Below, one piece after another: positions 7,607-16,740 of a stretch of 64,000 nt of DNA. A program made the position numbers and the translations under genes. Every line of letters starts with the position of its first letter. Positions within the stretch are counted from its first letter, which is position 1. The notes beneath the pieces are model-generated. The model searched no databases and had not been told where the DNA came from. It was given only the letters and a program-made list of their open reading frames with translations. The DNA is taken from positions 486,707-550,706 of the forward strand of contig NZ_KV917380.1 of assembly GCF_002019765.1 (NCBI RefSeq), in the 5' to 3' direction. The DNA comes from Shouchella oshimensis (lineage in GTDB: Bacteria > Bacillota > Bacilli > Bacillales > Bacillaceae_D).

Positions 7607-9223
7607 ATGACAACGAATAAAAGAACCCTTGAAAAAAAGTTTAGAAGGTACGTCACTGCGCTAATTGCTCTTATTATGCTACTCATAACAGTTGTTTATA
7701 TCTATTTAGAACGAGAGCAAGCACGAAACTTAATCGGCGAGCAAGCGCTAACAACCGCTTTAACAGTGGCAGAAATACCAGAGGTAAAACAAGCATTAAG
7801 TGGTACTGGAAATAGAGAACAGGTAAGAGAGCTGATTGATCAGATTCAACGTAATGCGGGTGCAGAATATATTGTCATTGGTGATCGTGACGGCGTACGC
7901 TTAACCCATCCAAACCGTGAACAAATTGGCAAAGAGATGGTAGGTGGGGATAACGATGATGCGCTCCTTTATGGACGAAGCTATACGTCTCTGGCTCAGG
8001 GATCACTTGGTGAAGCGGTACGTGGAAAAACACCGATTCGTGGGGAAGACGGCTCTATTATTGGAGTGGTCTCGGTTGGCTACATGGTTGAATACATAAA
8101 CGCAACGTTTTTAAAAGGATTTACCGTATTTGCCTCCGCCATTCTCGTTATCTTCTTGATAGGTATGGTAGGGAGTAATGCACTTGCTAAAAGTATTCGC
8201 CGCGATACATTCGGGTTGGAGCCCTATCAAATTGCACGTTTGTATAAAGAGCGTCATGCTGTCATTGAAGCGGTGAGTGAAGGATTGTTAGCAACGGACC
8301 AGGATGGAAGAGTCACACTTCTAAATGCACTTGCCAAAGAGGTACTTCAAATCGATGAGCAGGCCATCGGGCAGAAGATTCATCATGTTTTGCCAAATTC
8401 AGAGATTGCGGCTGTCTTACAAGACGAAGAAGCCACAGGTCAAAACGAAGTAATCGTAAATGAAAAACGTCTTATTATTTATTATCAAATTATAAATGAA
8501 GATGGGCAATATGCAGGGAAAGTCGCCCGCTTTCAAAATCGAACTGAATTACAGGAGTTAGTAAACGCTTTATCGGAGATTCAACAGTATTCAAAGGATC
8601 TTCGGGCGCAAACTCATGAATATACGAATAAATTGTACGCTATATCTGGCTATCTTCAATTAGGCTACTATGATGAGGCAATTGATTTTATTGAAGAAGA
8701 AACAGGCACCCAAACGCGTGATGACCAGATTGTTTTTGAACAAATTCAAGATCCTACTATTCAAGCCATACTAATAGGTAAACGCTCAAAAGCTTCTGAG
8801 AAAAAAATTAGCTTTACACTTGATTCTTCGAGCACAGTTGAATGGCAATGGCCGGCAGAAGCAGCGGCCCCTCTCGTGACCATTATTGGGAATGTTGTTG
8901 ACAATGCATTTGATGCAGTGATAGGACGTGACAAGCCAACTGTGGAAGTGTTTTTAACCGATATTGGCAGAGAACTAATTGTTGAAGTGGCAGATAATGG
9001 ATCAGGAATCGCTGAATCGATCCAAACTCAGTTATTCGAGCGAGGCACGACAACAAAATGTGGTCAAAGGGGTTATGGTCTAGCACTTGTGAAAGCGGCG
9101 CTTACAGAATTGAACGGGACACTTGAAATCGAAGACAATCAACCATCAGGAACAATTATGAGTTTATACATTCCAAAAGAAAAGGTGGGAGAACGAAGTG
9201 AACGTAATGATAGCAGAAGATGA
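7607..9223 (+). CDS. sensor histidine kinase, CitA/DcuS family
   Basis: This 538-residue membrane kinase senses an extracellular small molecule, in this family usually a di- or tricarboxylate. It has a short cytoplasmic start, a membrane helix (about 17-36), an extracellular PAS-like domain (about 40-165, with GAEYIVIGDRDGVRLTHPN and IIGVVSVGY), a second helix (about 172-195) and a cytoplasmic PAS domain (about 215-320). The SpoOB-type dimerisation helix follows with phospho-acceptor His337 in THEYTNKLYA. The ATPase domain shows the N box NVVDNAFDAV and the G boxes ADNGSGI and GYGLALV. The partner regulator starts inside its 3' end. No carboxylate transporter adjoins it; the nearest is TctCBA, 7 kb downstream. 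Confidence 0.93.
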   Translation: MTTNKRTLEKKFRRYVTALIALIMLLITVVYIYLEREQARNLIGEQALTTALTVAEIPEVKQALSGTGNREQVRELIDQIQRNAGAEYIVIGDRDGVRLTHPNREQIGKEMVGGDNDDALLYGRSYTSLAQGSLGEAVRGKTPIRGEDGSIIGVVSVGYMVEYINATFLKGFTVFASAILVIFLIGMVGSNALAKSIRRDTFGLEPYQIARLYKERHAVIEAVSEGLLATDQDGRVTLLNALAKEVLQIDEQAIGQKIHHVLPNSEIAAVLQDEEATGQNEVIVNEKRLIIYYQIINEDGQYAGKVARFQNRTELQELVNALSEIQQYSKDLRAQTHEYTNKLYAISGYLQLGYYDEAIDFIEEETGTQTRDDQIVFEQIQDPTIQAILIGKRSKASEKKISFTLDSSSTVEWQWPAEAAAPLVTIIGNVVDNAFDAVIGRDKPTVEVFLTDIGRELIVEVADNGSGIAESIQTQLFERGTTTKCGQRGYGLALVKAALTELNGTLEIEDNQPSGTIMSLYIPKEKVGERSERNDSRR

Positions 9224-9869
9224 TTATCATGTAGCAGGTATCCACGAGAAGTTTTTGCAACAGCTCCAAGACATCCATGTCGTTGCAAAAGCTCAGACAG
9301 CTAATGAAACCATTCAGCTCGTTAACCGGTATCAACCTGATTTAGTTTTATTAGATGTTTATCTACCAGATCAATTAGGCGTCGATGTAGTCGAGCAGTT
9401 ATATGAAGTAGCCCCTCATGTGCAAATTATTCTTATCACAGCTGCTACAGAAAAAGACATCTTTACAGAAGCCCTTCACCTTGGAGTGATCGATTACCTC
9501 ATCAAACCGATTGCCTTTGAACGCTTGAAGGAAGCCATTGAAAAAGCGCAGGCGCAGAGTAAACAATTAAAGCAGTCCCCTCGAATAACCCAAGCTCTCG
9601 CGGACTCCTTTTTTCTCCGCGTAAAAGACAATAGTGACAAAGAAAGTGAATTGCCTAAAGGAATTGACAGGCTCACATTAGAAAAGGTTCGCCATCTTCT
9701 CAGTAAACAGCAAGACGGGATAACAGCGGAGGCCCTTGGCAAGGAATTTGGTGCATCACGAACAACCTCCCGCCGTTACTTAGAATATTTGATTTCAATA
9801 GATGAAGCGAAAGCAGAGTTGGAGTATGGCATAGTAGGAAGGCCAGAGCGGAAATATTGGAAGCTGTAG
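9198..9869 (+). CDS. response regulator, CitB/DcuR family
   Basis: This is the 223-residue partner of the upstream kinase. The receiver domain shows AEDDYHV, the phospho-acceptor Asp53 in LLDVYLPDQLG and the conserved lysine in YLIKPIAFERL. A linker leads to a C-terminal helix-turn-helix (DGITAEALGKEFGASRTTSR), the usual CitB-type output. It starts with GTG after AAAGGTGGGAG and overlaps the kinase by 26 bases, so the two are translationally coupled. Target genes are not evident from position; carboxylate uptake genes are the family's usual targets. Confidence 0.93.
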   Translation: MNVMIAEDDYHVAGIHEKFLQQLQDIHVVAKAQTANETIQLVNRYQPDLVLLDVYLPDQLGVDVVEQLYEVAPHVQIILITAATEKDIFTEALHLGVIDYLIKPIAFERLKEAIEKAQAQSKQLKQSPRITQALADSFFLRVKDNSDKESELPKGIDRLTLEKVRHLLSKQQDGITAEALGKEFGASRTTSRRYLEYLISIDEAKAELEYGIVGRPERKYWKL

Positions 9870-9893
9870 CGTGATCATTCGTACAGTATAGTA

Positions 9894-9921
9894 AACGTCT
9901 TTCAAAGTGAAAGGCGTTTTT
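9894..9921 (+). terminator. rho-independent terminator after the two-component genes
   Basis: AACGTCTTTCA pairs with TGAAAGGCGTT (11 bp, one G-T) around AAG, and a T run follows. Confidence 0.88.
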
Positions 9922-9948
9922 GTTGATTAGATGGAAATAAATGACCTG

Positions 9949-9993
9949 TTGAAAATTGTAAACGGTTTAGTTATACTTATGAAAATAGTTTTC
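9949..9993 (+). promoter_or_regulatory. sigma-A promoter with possible RpiR operator before the PTS gene
   Basis: TTGAAA and TATACT are separated by exactly 17 bases, a near-consensus vegetative promoter. The spacer holds TGTAAACGGTTTA, a cre-like sequence with two mismatches. Just after the -10 box lies GAAAATAGTTTTC (9981-9993), with GAAAA/TTTTC inverted arms of the kind bound by MurR/RpiR-family regulators. The half GAAAATAG recurs at 13133-13140 upstream of the RpiR gene. The promoter is well supported; both operators are inference. Confidence 0.65.
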
Positions 9994-10008
9994 TTAAAGG
10001 AGGTTTGT

Positions 10009-11544
10009 ATGAAAAACGTTTTCTTTGAACAAGCTCAACGATTTGGTAAATCATTTATGCTCCCTATAGCGGTTCTTCCAGCAGCAGGTTTGCTATTGGG
10101 AATAGGTGGTGCATTAAGCAATCCAAATACCATTATTGCATATCCTTTCTTAGATCAGGCTTTTCTCCAAGCTATATTCACAATAATGAGTTCAGCAGGA
10201 AATATCGTCTTTGCTAATTTACCTTTATTGTTTGCTGTAGGTTTGGCAGTTGGATTAGCACGAGCCGATAAAGGTACAGTAGGTTTGGCAGCAATGGTAG
10301 CTTTTTTTGTGATGAATGCAACAATTAACGCTATGCTTGTGATTACGGGAGATTTGGCTGAAGGTCAGCTATCTGATGCTGGACAGGGTATGGCCGTAGG
10401 TATTCAAACCCTTGAAACGGGTGTATTTGGTGGTGTACTTGTTGGTATTTTAGTTTATCTTTTACATGCACGTTATTATAAAATTGAGCTTCCTCGTTTT
10501 CTTGGTTTCTTTGGTGGCTCTCGATTTATTCCTATTATTAGTTCGTTTGGTGCCATGATTTTAGGCGTTCTATTGTTTTATATTTGGCCTTTTATTCAAT
10601 CAGGAATTTTTTCTTTAGGAGGAATAGTTGAGGCTACAGGTTATATCGGAACCTTTATTTATGGAACGATTTTAAGGCTACTTGGACCTTTTGGTCTTCA
10701 TCACATTTTCTATATTCCTTTTTGGACAACAAGCTTAGGGGGTTCACTACTTGTTGACGGTACTTTAGTTGAAGGGACGCAACGCATCTTTTTTGCTCAG
10801 CTTGCCGATCCATCGGTAGAGAGCTTCTACGAAGGAACATCTCGCTTTATGTCTGGGCGGTTTATTACAATGATGTTCGGTTTAGTGGGAGCAGCATTAG
10901 CCATATACCATACAGCAAAACCAAAAAACAAGAAAATCGTTGGAGGGTTAATGCTGTCAGCAGCGTTAACGTCTTTTCTAACGGGTATTACAGAATCCCT
11001 TGAATTCTCGTTCTTGTTTGTTGCACCATTGCTTTACGTAGTTCATGCTGTATTTGATGGATTAGCTTTTATGTTGGCTCATATCTTTTCAGTAACAATT
11101 GGACAAACGTTTTCAGGAGGCTTCATTGACTTTATCTTATTTGGTGTTTTGCAAGGGAATGAAAAAACCAATTGGATGATCGTACCAATTATTGGAGCCG
11201 TATGGTTTTGCCTTTATTACGTTGCTTTTCGTTTTCTCATTACAAAGCTTGACATTAAAACGCCTGGTCGTGAAGATGAGGAATTAACAAACATTACGAT
11301 TAAAGGAACAGAGCGAGCAAAAGCTATTGTTGCTGGACTTGGAGAGAAAGCAAATATTAAAGACGTTGATGCATGTGCGACTCGCCTTCGGATTAGCGTT
11401 TACAATGGCGATCAAGTAAACAAGGAAAAGTTAAAAGCTACCGGGGCAAAAGGTGTGATCGTGAATGGAAACGGTGTTCAAGTAATCTATGGACCTGAAG
11501 TAACGGTCATTCGAAATGAAGTTGATGAATGGATGGGAGAATAG
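10009..11544 (+). CDS. PTS EIIBC transporter, amino sugar type
   Basis: This membrane permease takes up and phosphorylates a sugar through the phosphotransferase system. It has 511 residues: an EIIC domain with about ten hydrophobic segments (FMLPIAVLPAAGLLLGIGGA at the start, the FGLHHIFYIPFW motif, GITESLEFSFLF later), then a C-terminal EIIB domain with phosphocysteine Cys456 in DVDACATRLRISV. No EIIA is fused, so a shared EIIA (for example from the glucose system) is expected. It starts 5 bases after AAAGGAGG. The family is N-acetylglucosamine/glucose-like. The following nanE gene makes N-acetylmannosamine the most likely substrate. Confidence 0.92.
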   Translation: MKNVFFEQAQRFGKSFMLPIAVLPAAGLLLGIGGALSNPNTIIAYPFLDQAFLQAIFTIMSSAGNIVFANLPLLFAVGLAVGLARADKGTVGLAAMVAFFVMNATINAMLVITGDLAEGQLSDAGQGMAVGIQTLETGVFGGVLVGILVYLLHARYYKIELPRFLGFFGGSRFIPIISSFGAMILGVLLFYIWPFIQSGIFSLGGIVEATGYIGTFIYGTILRLLGPFGLHHIFYIPFWTTSLGGSLLVDGTLVEGTQRIFFAQLADPSVESFYEGTSRFMSGRFITMMFGLVGAALAIYHTAKPKNKKIVGGLMLSAALTSFLTGITESLEFSFLFVAPLLYVVHAVFDGLAFMLAHIFSVTIGQTFSGGFIDFILFGVLQGNEKTNWMIVPIIGAVWFCLYYVAFRFLITKLDIKTPGREDEELTNITIKGTERAKAIVAGLGEKANIKDVDACATRLRISVYNGDQVNKEKLKATGAKGVIVNGNGVQVIYGPEVTVIRNEVDEWMGE

Positions 11545-11549
11545 TAAGG

Positions 11550-12236
11550 ATGCACAACATCTTGTTAAACTTAAAAGGAAAATTAGTTGTATCTTGTCAA
11601 GCGCTTGATTCAGAACCACTCCACTCTTCGTATATTATGGGACGGATGGCTATAGCAGCCCAAGTAGGAGGAGCAGCGGGAATTCGAGCTAACTCAAAAC
11701 AAGATATAGAAGAAATCAAAGCACACGTGGATGTGCCTGTCATTGGGATTGTAAAAAGAGATTACCCCGATAGCAATGTTTATATCACTGCGACCATGAA
11801 AGAAATTGATGAATTAATGGAGGCAGAAGCTGACATGATTGCCATGGATGCGACGAAGCAGAAGCGACCTGGCGGATTAACACTTGCTACACTTGTTAAG
11901 GAGATAAAAGCCACTTATCCAAACGTAGCATTAATGGCGGATGTATCAACAGTGGAAGAAGCAATTCATGCCGAACAACTTGGGTTTGACTGTGTTTCAA
12001 CTACGCTTGTCGGATATACGGAATACACAAAGGGAGTACTTACAGCGGCTGATGATTTCTTAGTTTTAAAAGAAATCGTAGCTGCTGTGAGTAAACCAGT
12101 TATTGCTGAAGGAAAAATGGACACGCCAGAACTTGCGAAACGAGCCCTAGATTCAGGCGCATATTGCGTCGTTGTCGGAGGAGCTATCACTCGACCGCAA
12201 CAGATTACAAGGAATTTTGTAAATGGTTTAAAATGA
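11550..12236 (+). CDS. nanE: N-acetylmannosamine-6-phosphate 2-epimerase
   Basis: This TIM-barrel enzyme converts N-acetylmannosamine-6-phosphate to N-acetylglucosamine-6-phosphate. NanE motifs are clear: VVSCQALDSEPLHSS and MAIAAQVGGAAGIRAN near the start, PVIGIVKRDY, MIAMDATKQKRPG with the catalytic lysine region, and CVVVGGAITRPQQIT at the end. The ATG at 11550 gives 228 residues and the usual N-terminus; an ATG at 11529 lies inside the PTS gene. It follows the PTS gene by 5 bases, so transport and the first step are coupled. Later steps (nagA, nagB) are not in the window. Confidence 0.95.
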   Translation: MHNILLNLKGKLVVSCQALDSEPLHSSYIMGRMAIAAQVGGAAGIRANSKQDIEEIKAHVDVPVIGIVKRDYPDSNVYITATMKEIDELMEAEADMIAMDATKQKRPGGLTLATLVKEIKATYPNVALMADVSTVEEAIHAEQLGFDCVSTTLVGYTEYTKGVLTAADDFLVLKEIVAAVSKPVIAEGKMDTPELAKRALDSGAYCVVVGGAITRPQQITRNFVNGLK

Positions 12237-12275
12237 AAAAAAGCAGACTCTCCTTTTTAGAGAGTCCGCTTTTTT
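12237..12275. terminator. bidirectional terminator between nanE and the RpiR gene
   Basis: AAGCAGACTCTC and GAGAGTCCGCTT form a 12-bp stem with one mismatch, flanked by an A run and a T run. It serves the convergent nanE and rpiR-type genes, and its last bases overlap the latter's stop codon. Confidence 0.92.
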
Positions 12276-13089
12276 AAGATGGACCAAGTTTTTTTAACTT
12301 GTTCAGTGCATCTAACGTTTTGATCCGACTATCTTCTCGTTCCTTCTCTTTAAGCAAAACCATACTTATTAGATCAAGGATATGTAAGATTGATAGTTGT
12401 GCATTTAAAAACCCTTTATTGTAAAAAGCCTTTGGGCTATAGCTAAGCAGTAAATAATCTGCCAATTTACTAAGTGGGGTCGATTCATGATTTGTTAATA
12501 AAAGAATTTTTGCTTTGTTTTCTTTCGCAAGTGCAGCAGCATCAATGATATCCTGTGTATGACCAGAGTTGGAAATCGCAATAACTAAATCTTTTGAGCT
12601 AAGAAGAGAAGCGTTCATCAACATAGTATGAGAATCGGAATGTGCATCTACCCGAAATCCCATGCGCATTAAACGGAACTTAAGTTCTTGTCCAGAAAGT
12701 GAAGAACTACCAATTCCGTAAATTTCAATCCTTTCTGCAGCCTCAATAAGCTGGCAAGCCCCAATGATTTGGGCTTCAGATAAAAGGGAATTACTGCCGT
12801 TTATAATGACTTTATACATGTGCGCCATTTCCTCAATCAAGTGGTCACTGGCTTCGCTTCTAATTAATTCATCCCTTAACAGAATCTTAAAATCAACAAA
12901 GCTTTTTACACCAAGCTTCTTACAAAAACGCGTAATGGTGGCAATGGAAGTATTGCTTTTGTTAGCCAAATCACGAATATGAATGTTGGCAAGTTCTTCT
13001 TTATGAGAAGTGACATAATCGGCAATTTGTTTTTCCGCGGTACTTAGCGTGTGATAAGCAAGTTGAATGTGATTGATAATTGACGCCAT
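12274..13089 (-). CDS. MurR/RpiR-family transcriptional regulator
   Basis: This 271-residue regulator has an N-terminal helix-turn-helix (LANKSNTSIATITRFCKKLG) and a C-terminal SIS sugar-phosphate-binding domain (IEIYGIGSSSLSGQELKFRL, then VIAISNSGHTQDIIDAA). The family senses phosphorylated amino sugars. It is convergent with the PTS-nanE pair and probably controls it, with N-acetylmannosamine-6-phosphate or N-acetylglucosamine-6-phosphate as a plausible effector. The start has a GAAAGGAATTGAG ribosome site. Confidence 0.93.
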   Translation of the reverse strand: MASIINHIQLAYHTLSTAEKQIADYVTSHKEELANIHIRDLANKSNTSIATITRFCKKLGVKSFVDFKILLRDELIRSEASDHLIEEMAHMYKVIINGSNSLLSEAQIIGACQLIEAAERIEIYGIGSSSLSGQELKFRLMRMGFRVDAHSDSHTMLMNASLLSSKDLVIAISNSGHTQDIIDAAALAKENKAKILLLTNHESTPLSKLADYLLLSYSPKAFYNKGFLNAQLSILHILDLISMVLLKEKEREDSRIKTLDALNKLKKLGPS

Positions 13090-13190
13090 AAGATCTCAAT
13101 TCCTTTCACATCTTTCTCTCTCTATCATACAGGAAAATAGATACGGAATGAAATGTAATGGGAATCATAGCTATAGGTGAAACAAAAAGA

Positions 13191-13226
13191 AAACGAACCT
13201 ACACGATTGTTCATGGGTTCGTTTTT
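13191..13226. terminator. terminator downstream of the SDR gene
   Basis: AAACGAACC and GGTTCGTTT form a 9-bp stem with a 16-base loop and T or A tracts on both sides. It lies just beyond the minus-strand SDR stop and is likely its terminator. Confidence 0.7.
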
Positions 13227-13241
13227 AACTAGTTCTCGCAG

Positions 13242-14024
13242 TTAGTATTTATATGATTGACCACCATCAATTGGAATAACAGTTGCATTAATAAAGTCTG
13301 CTTGATGTGATAGAAGAAAAGCAACAAGGTAACCAACCTCTTCTGGCTTACCAAAGCGAAGCATAGGGTTCGCTTTAACAAATTCTTTACCAGCGTCTTC
13401 CCAGTTATCCCCGCCAATTTGACGTAAAGAACCTTCTACCATAGCGGTCATGATGGCACCTGGAGCAATGGCTTTAATGCTGACACCGAACTGACCGTAT
13501 TCAATGCCTGAGTTTTTTGTTAAACCGACAACTCCGTGTTTACTTGCTGCGTAGCCGGATTGGTTACCGACACCACGAATACCACCAACGGATGCTGTGT
13601 TCACAATCGATCCAAAGCCTTGTTCTTTCATAATCTTTAAGATGTGCTTCATTCCGTAGAAGACACCATTTAGGTTAATGTCAACCACCTTCTGAAATTC
13701 TTCAATGCCATAATCCTCTGTAAGGTTTTGTTTTCCTTCAACGCCAGCATTATTAAAGAAGCCATCAATTTGTCCAAATGTGTCTTTGGTGAACTGAACA
13801 TACTTCTTAACGTCATCCTCTTTTGCAACATTTGCTTCGACTAATTCCACAGTGACTTGAGGGAACTCGTCTAAAATGACTTGTTTTGTTTCCTCTAGAC
13901 CTGCCATATTTAAATCTACAAGAACTAATTTGGCTCCTTCTGATGCAATCTGTTTCGCTGCTGCTCTTCCTAATCCAGAGCCACCACCTGTAATGATAAT
14001 GACCTTATCTTCAAATCGATTCAT
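13242..14024 (-). CDS. short-chain dehydrogenase/reductase (SDR)
   Basis: This is a 260-residue classical SDR. The cofactor motif is GGGSGLGRAAA in VIIITGGGSGLG, with DLNMAG at the end of the second strand suggesting NAD. The catalytic elements are NNAGVEG, the serine in NTASVGG, and YAASKHG (Tyr and Lys). The C-terminus is INATVIPIDGGQSYKY. I chose the ATG at 14024 because a GGAGAC ribosome site precedes it; an upstream ATG would add 29 residues unlike the family. It is divergent from a TetR regulator, a usual repressor-target arrangement. The substrate is unknown. Confidence 0.92.
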   Translation of the reverse strand: MNRFEDKVIIITGGGSGLGRAAAKQIASEGAKLVLVDLNMAGLEETKQVILDEFPQVTVELVEANVAKEDDVKKYVQFTKDTFGQIDGFFNNAGVEGKQNLTEDYGIEEFQKVVDINLNGVFYGMKHILKIMKEQGFGSIVNTASVGGIRGVGNQSGYAASKHGVVGLTKNSGIEYGQFGVSIKAIAPGAIMTAMVEGSLRQIGGDNWEDAGKEFVKANPMLRFGKPEEVGYLVAFLLSHQADFINATVIPIDGGQSYKY

Positions 14025-14097
14025 AAAAACGTCTCCTTTTAGCGATGCTATAATAAAAACAAGGGAAGGAACTTCTATCTCGAGTGTAAACGGATTC

Positions 14098-14112
14098 ATT
14101 GTGTACAACAAT
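14098..14112. promoter_or_regulatory. candidate TetR operator between divergent SDR and TetR genes
   Basis: ATTGTGTACAACAAT is a 15-bp near-perfect dyad (ATTGT/ACAAT arms) in the 160-base gap between divergent genes, where a TetR repressor would control both. It is a plausible site, not demonstrated. Confidence 0.4.
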
Positions 14113-14184
14113 CGTTAATCAGGTCGGATCTGTCGATAGAATCTACACCTTTGGTTATTATGTTGATTTTTGGAGGAATCATAC

Positions 14185-14793
14185 ATGACTTCAAGTGAAA
14201 AACGTTCGTCAAAACAAAGTGAGCGGACAAAAAACAACTTTAAGGAAGCTTTTATTACTCTCGTTCATGAAAAGGGATTCAGCCATGTGTCTGTTACAGA
14301 TATTGTGAAAAAAGCAGATTACAACCGAACCACTTTTTATCTTTATTATCAGGACAAGTATTGTCTTTCAGATGAATTGAAAGCACAGATGTATCAACAA
14401 ATTAAAGAGACGAGTATGAATAAATACGAAAAAGGAAAAAGCGTGACAACAGGTACCATGCATGCTGGGTCATTTGAATTGACCCATTTCATGTATGCCA
14501 ACCAGGCTTTTTTTAACTTATACACCATTGAAGATACAATACCGAGCCTGCATCGCGGCTTGCCGCAAGCGATCTATGAGGTGTTGAAGGAACATTTTCA
14601 GCTGGTATCTGTAAATCAAGACCGAGATATTAACTATGATGCACATAAGCTATATATGGCTCATGGTACAGCAGGCTTATTAGTCGATTGGATTGAAAAA
14701 GGATATCCTATTAGTCCGAATGATATGGCTGAGCGTCTTATCCATATACTCGAATCATTTGCAAAAGAGTTTAAAGTAACGAGTAGAGGCTAG
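14185..14793 (+). CDS. TetR/AcrR-family regulator
   Basis: This 202-residue regulator has an N-terminal TetR helix-turn-helix (FSHVSVTDIVKKADYNRTTF, then YLYYQDKYCLSDEL) and a C-terminal ligand-binding half with no motif I can assign. GGAGGA lies 7 bases before the ATG at 14185; a TTG 15 bases upstream overlaps the ribosome site and is unlikely. It is divergent from the SDR gene and lies before an acyl-CoA ligase, so it may sense an acyl-CoA or carboxylate. Confidence 0.9.
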   Translation: MTSSEKRSSKQSERTKNNFKEAFITLVHEKGFSHVSVTDIVKKADYNRTTFYLYYQDKYCLSDELKAQMYQQIKETSMNKYEKGKSVTTGTMHAGSFELTHFMYANQAFFNLYTIEDTIPSLHRGLPQAIYEVLKEHFQLVSVNQDRDINYDAHKLYMAHGTAGLLVDWIEKGYPISPNDMAERLIHILESFAKEFKVTSRG

Positions 14794-14855
14794 AGGGATG
14801 TATTTCCTTTGCCTCTGCAACTTGTGTGAACTTTATGAACAAAATGAACATTAAA

Positions 14856-14871
14856 TTGAAAACGATTACAT
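14856..14871. promoter_or_regulatory. cre site (CcpA binding)
   Basis: TTGAAAACGATTACAT fits the B. subtilis cre consensus WTGNAANCGNWWNCAW at every defined position. It lies about 215 bases before the acyl-CoA ligase start, so this gene is likely repressed on preferred sugars. The remainder of 14794-15084 shows no further gene. Confidence 0.8.
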
Positions 14872-15084
14872 TTAAGGGGAGTTTGTGTAAGATAAATAAA
14901 ACTCAGTCATGCAAATGAAGTGCATTCATCATCTTAATACTCTCACTACTTATTTCTAGAAGGAGTTAAAGGGTAAGGGGAGAACTGTAAAAGGTAAAAG
15001 AGAGCAGCTTTACGTGAAGGAAGGTCATTTATTTTCCGACTTTTCAGTTAGATGCTGTCTTTTTAGTCTTCAAAAAGAGGTGGA

Positions 15085-16734
15085 ATGACACGCATGAGCC
15101 AATTGATGAATACGACTATCGGAATGTTGCTTGAAACGAAAGCAAGAGACATTCCAAACAATGATGCACTTGTCTATGTGGATCGAGGGTTACGTCTGTC
15201 TTATAGCGAGTTTAATGAAACGTGCAGACATGTGGCGAAAGCACTCATTGGTCTCGGAGTAAAACAAGGAGATCACGTAGCTATTTGGGCGTCAAATATG
15301 CCAGAATGGGTGACAACGCAATTTGCAACAGGTAAAATGGGTGCGGTACTTGTTACGGTTAATACGAATTATCAAGCAAGGGAGCTAGCGTATCTCTTAA
15401 AGCAGTCTGATTCAAAAACGCTTATTTTAATGGAATCGTATAAAAGCGTATCGTACTTAGATATCATTTATGACATCCTTCCTGAATTAAAAACAGCGAT
15501 ACCAGGACAGCTACAATCGGAAACATTCCCTCACTTAAAAAACGTCATTGTTCTAAGTGAGAAGCATTACCCTGGTATGCTCAATTGGCAAGACCTCCTC
15601 TCGTATGCAGATCAAGTGACAGATGCAACGCTTGATCAATGTCTCAAACAGCTTGACCCTAATGATGTCATTAATATGCAATATACGTCAGGCACAACCG
15701 GTTTTCCAAAAGGCGTTATGCTTACGCACCATAACCTTATTAATACAGGCAAGCATGCTGGAGAAGGGATGAATTTCACCTATAAAGATCGCTTGTGTAT
15801 TCCGGTGCCTTTCTTTCATTGTTTCGGTTGTGTATTAGGGACATTGGTTTGTGTCACAAGTGGAGCAACGATGGTCCCTGTACAAGAGTTTAATGTAGCG
15901 GATGTGCTAACCTCGATTGAAAAGGAACGCTGTACAGCTGTTCATGGAGTACCAACAATGTTCATCGCTGAATTAAACGATCCTGCTTACTCATCCTATG
16001 ATTTATCCTCATTACGTACAGGGATAATGGCAGGCTCAACGTGTCCAATCGAAGTGATGAAAAAAGTATCAGATGATATGGGCGCAAACGAATTAACGAT
16101 TGTTTACGGGCAAACAGAAACATCCCCTGGTATTACGCAAACACGCACAAGTGATTCACTAGATGTACGTGTGCAGACCGTTGGTCGAGCCATGCCACAG
16201 ATCGAGGTGAAGATTGTTGACCCTTCGACTCGACAAGAGGTACCACTAGGTGTACAAGGTGAAATTTGTTGTCGTGGTTATAATGTCATGAAAGGCTATT
16301 ACAAAAATCAAGAAGCAACGGATAACACAATCGACGAAGACGGCTGGCTCTATACAGGTGATTTAGCAGTTATGGACGAAGCTGGGAATTGCACGATTAC
16401 AGGGCGACTGAAAGATATGATTATCCGTGGAGGAGAGAATATTTATCCCCGTGAGGTCGAGGAATTTCTTTATACTCATCCTGCTCTTCTAGATGTGCAA
16501 GTCATCGGTGTTCCTGATGAGAAATACGGGGAAGAAGTGATGGCTTGGATTCGGGTGAAAGAAGGTATGGAAATCGAAAAATCAGCGTTAATCGCTTATT
16601 GCAAAGGCAAGATTGCTCATTATAAAATTCCTCGATATATCGAAATGTGCGAGGAATTTCCGATGACAGCGTCAGGAAAGGTTCAAAAGTTTAAACTTAA
16701 GGAACAAGCGATTAACAAAATGAAAACGCTTTAA
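15085..16734 (+). CDS. acyl-CoA synthetase (AMP-forming)
   Basis: This 549-residue ANL-superfamily ligase activates a carboxylic acid with ATP and CoA. The P-loop YTSGTTGFPKGVMLTH is complete. YGQTETSPG, DGWLYTGDLAVMDE, GRLKDMIIRGGENIYPREVE and the C-terminal catalytic lysine region ASGKVQKFKL are all present, so it should be active. It resembles FadD-like medium- or long-chain ligases. Two starts, 15085 and 15094, are possible: GAGGTGG is very close to the first and rather far from the second. A perfect cre box upstream and a downstream carboxylate transporter suggest use of an imported carboxylate as a carbon source. The substrate is unknown. Confidence 0.92.
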   Translation: MTRMSQLMNTTIGMLLETKARDIPNNDALVYVDRGLRLSYSEFNETCRHVAKALIGLGVKQGDHVAIWASNMPEWVTTQFATGKMGAVLVTVNTNYQARELAYLLKQSDSKTLILMESYKSVSYLDIIYDILPELKTAIPGQLQSETFPHLKNVIVLSEKHYPGMLNWQDLLSYADQVTDATLDQCLKQLDPNDVINMQYTSGTTGFPKGVMLTHHNLINTGKHAGEGMNFTYKDRLCIPVPFFHCFGCVLGTLVCVTSGATMVPVQEFNVADVLTSIEKERCTAVHGVPTMFIAELNDPAYSSYDLSSLRTGIMAGSTCPIEVMKKVSDDMGANELTIVYGQTETSPGITQTRTSDSLDVRVQTVGRAMPQIEVKIVDPSTRQEVPLGVQGEICCRGYNVMKGYYKNQEATDNTIDEDGWLYTGDLAVMDEAGNCTITGRLKDMIIRGGENIYPREVEEFLYTHPALLDVQVIGVPDEKYGEEVMAWIRVKEGMEIEKSALIAYCKGKIAHYKIPRYIEMCEEFPMTASGKVQKFKLKEQAINKMKTL

Positions 16735-16740
16735 TGAAAC

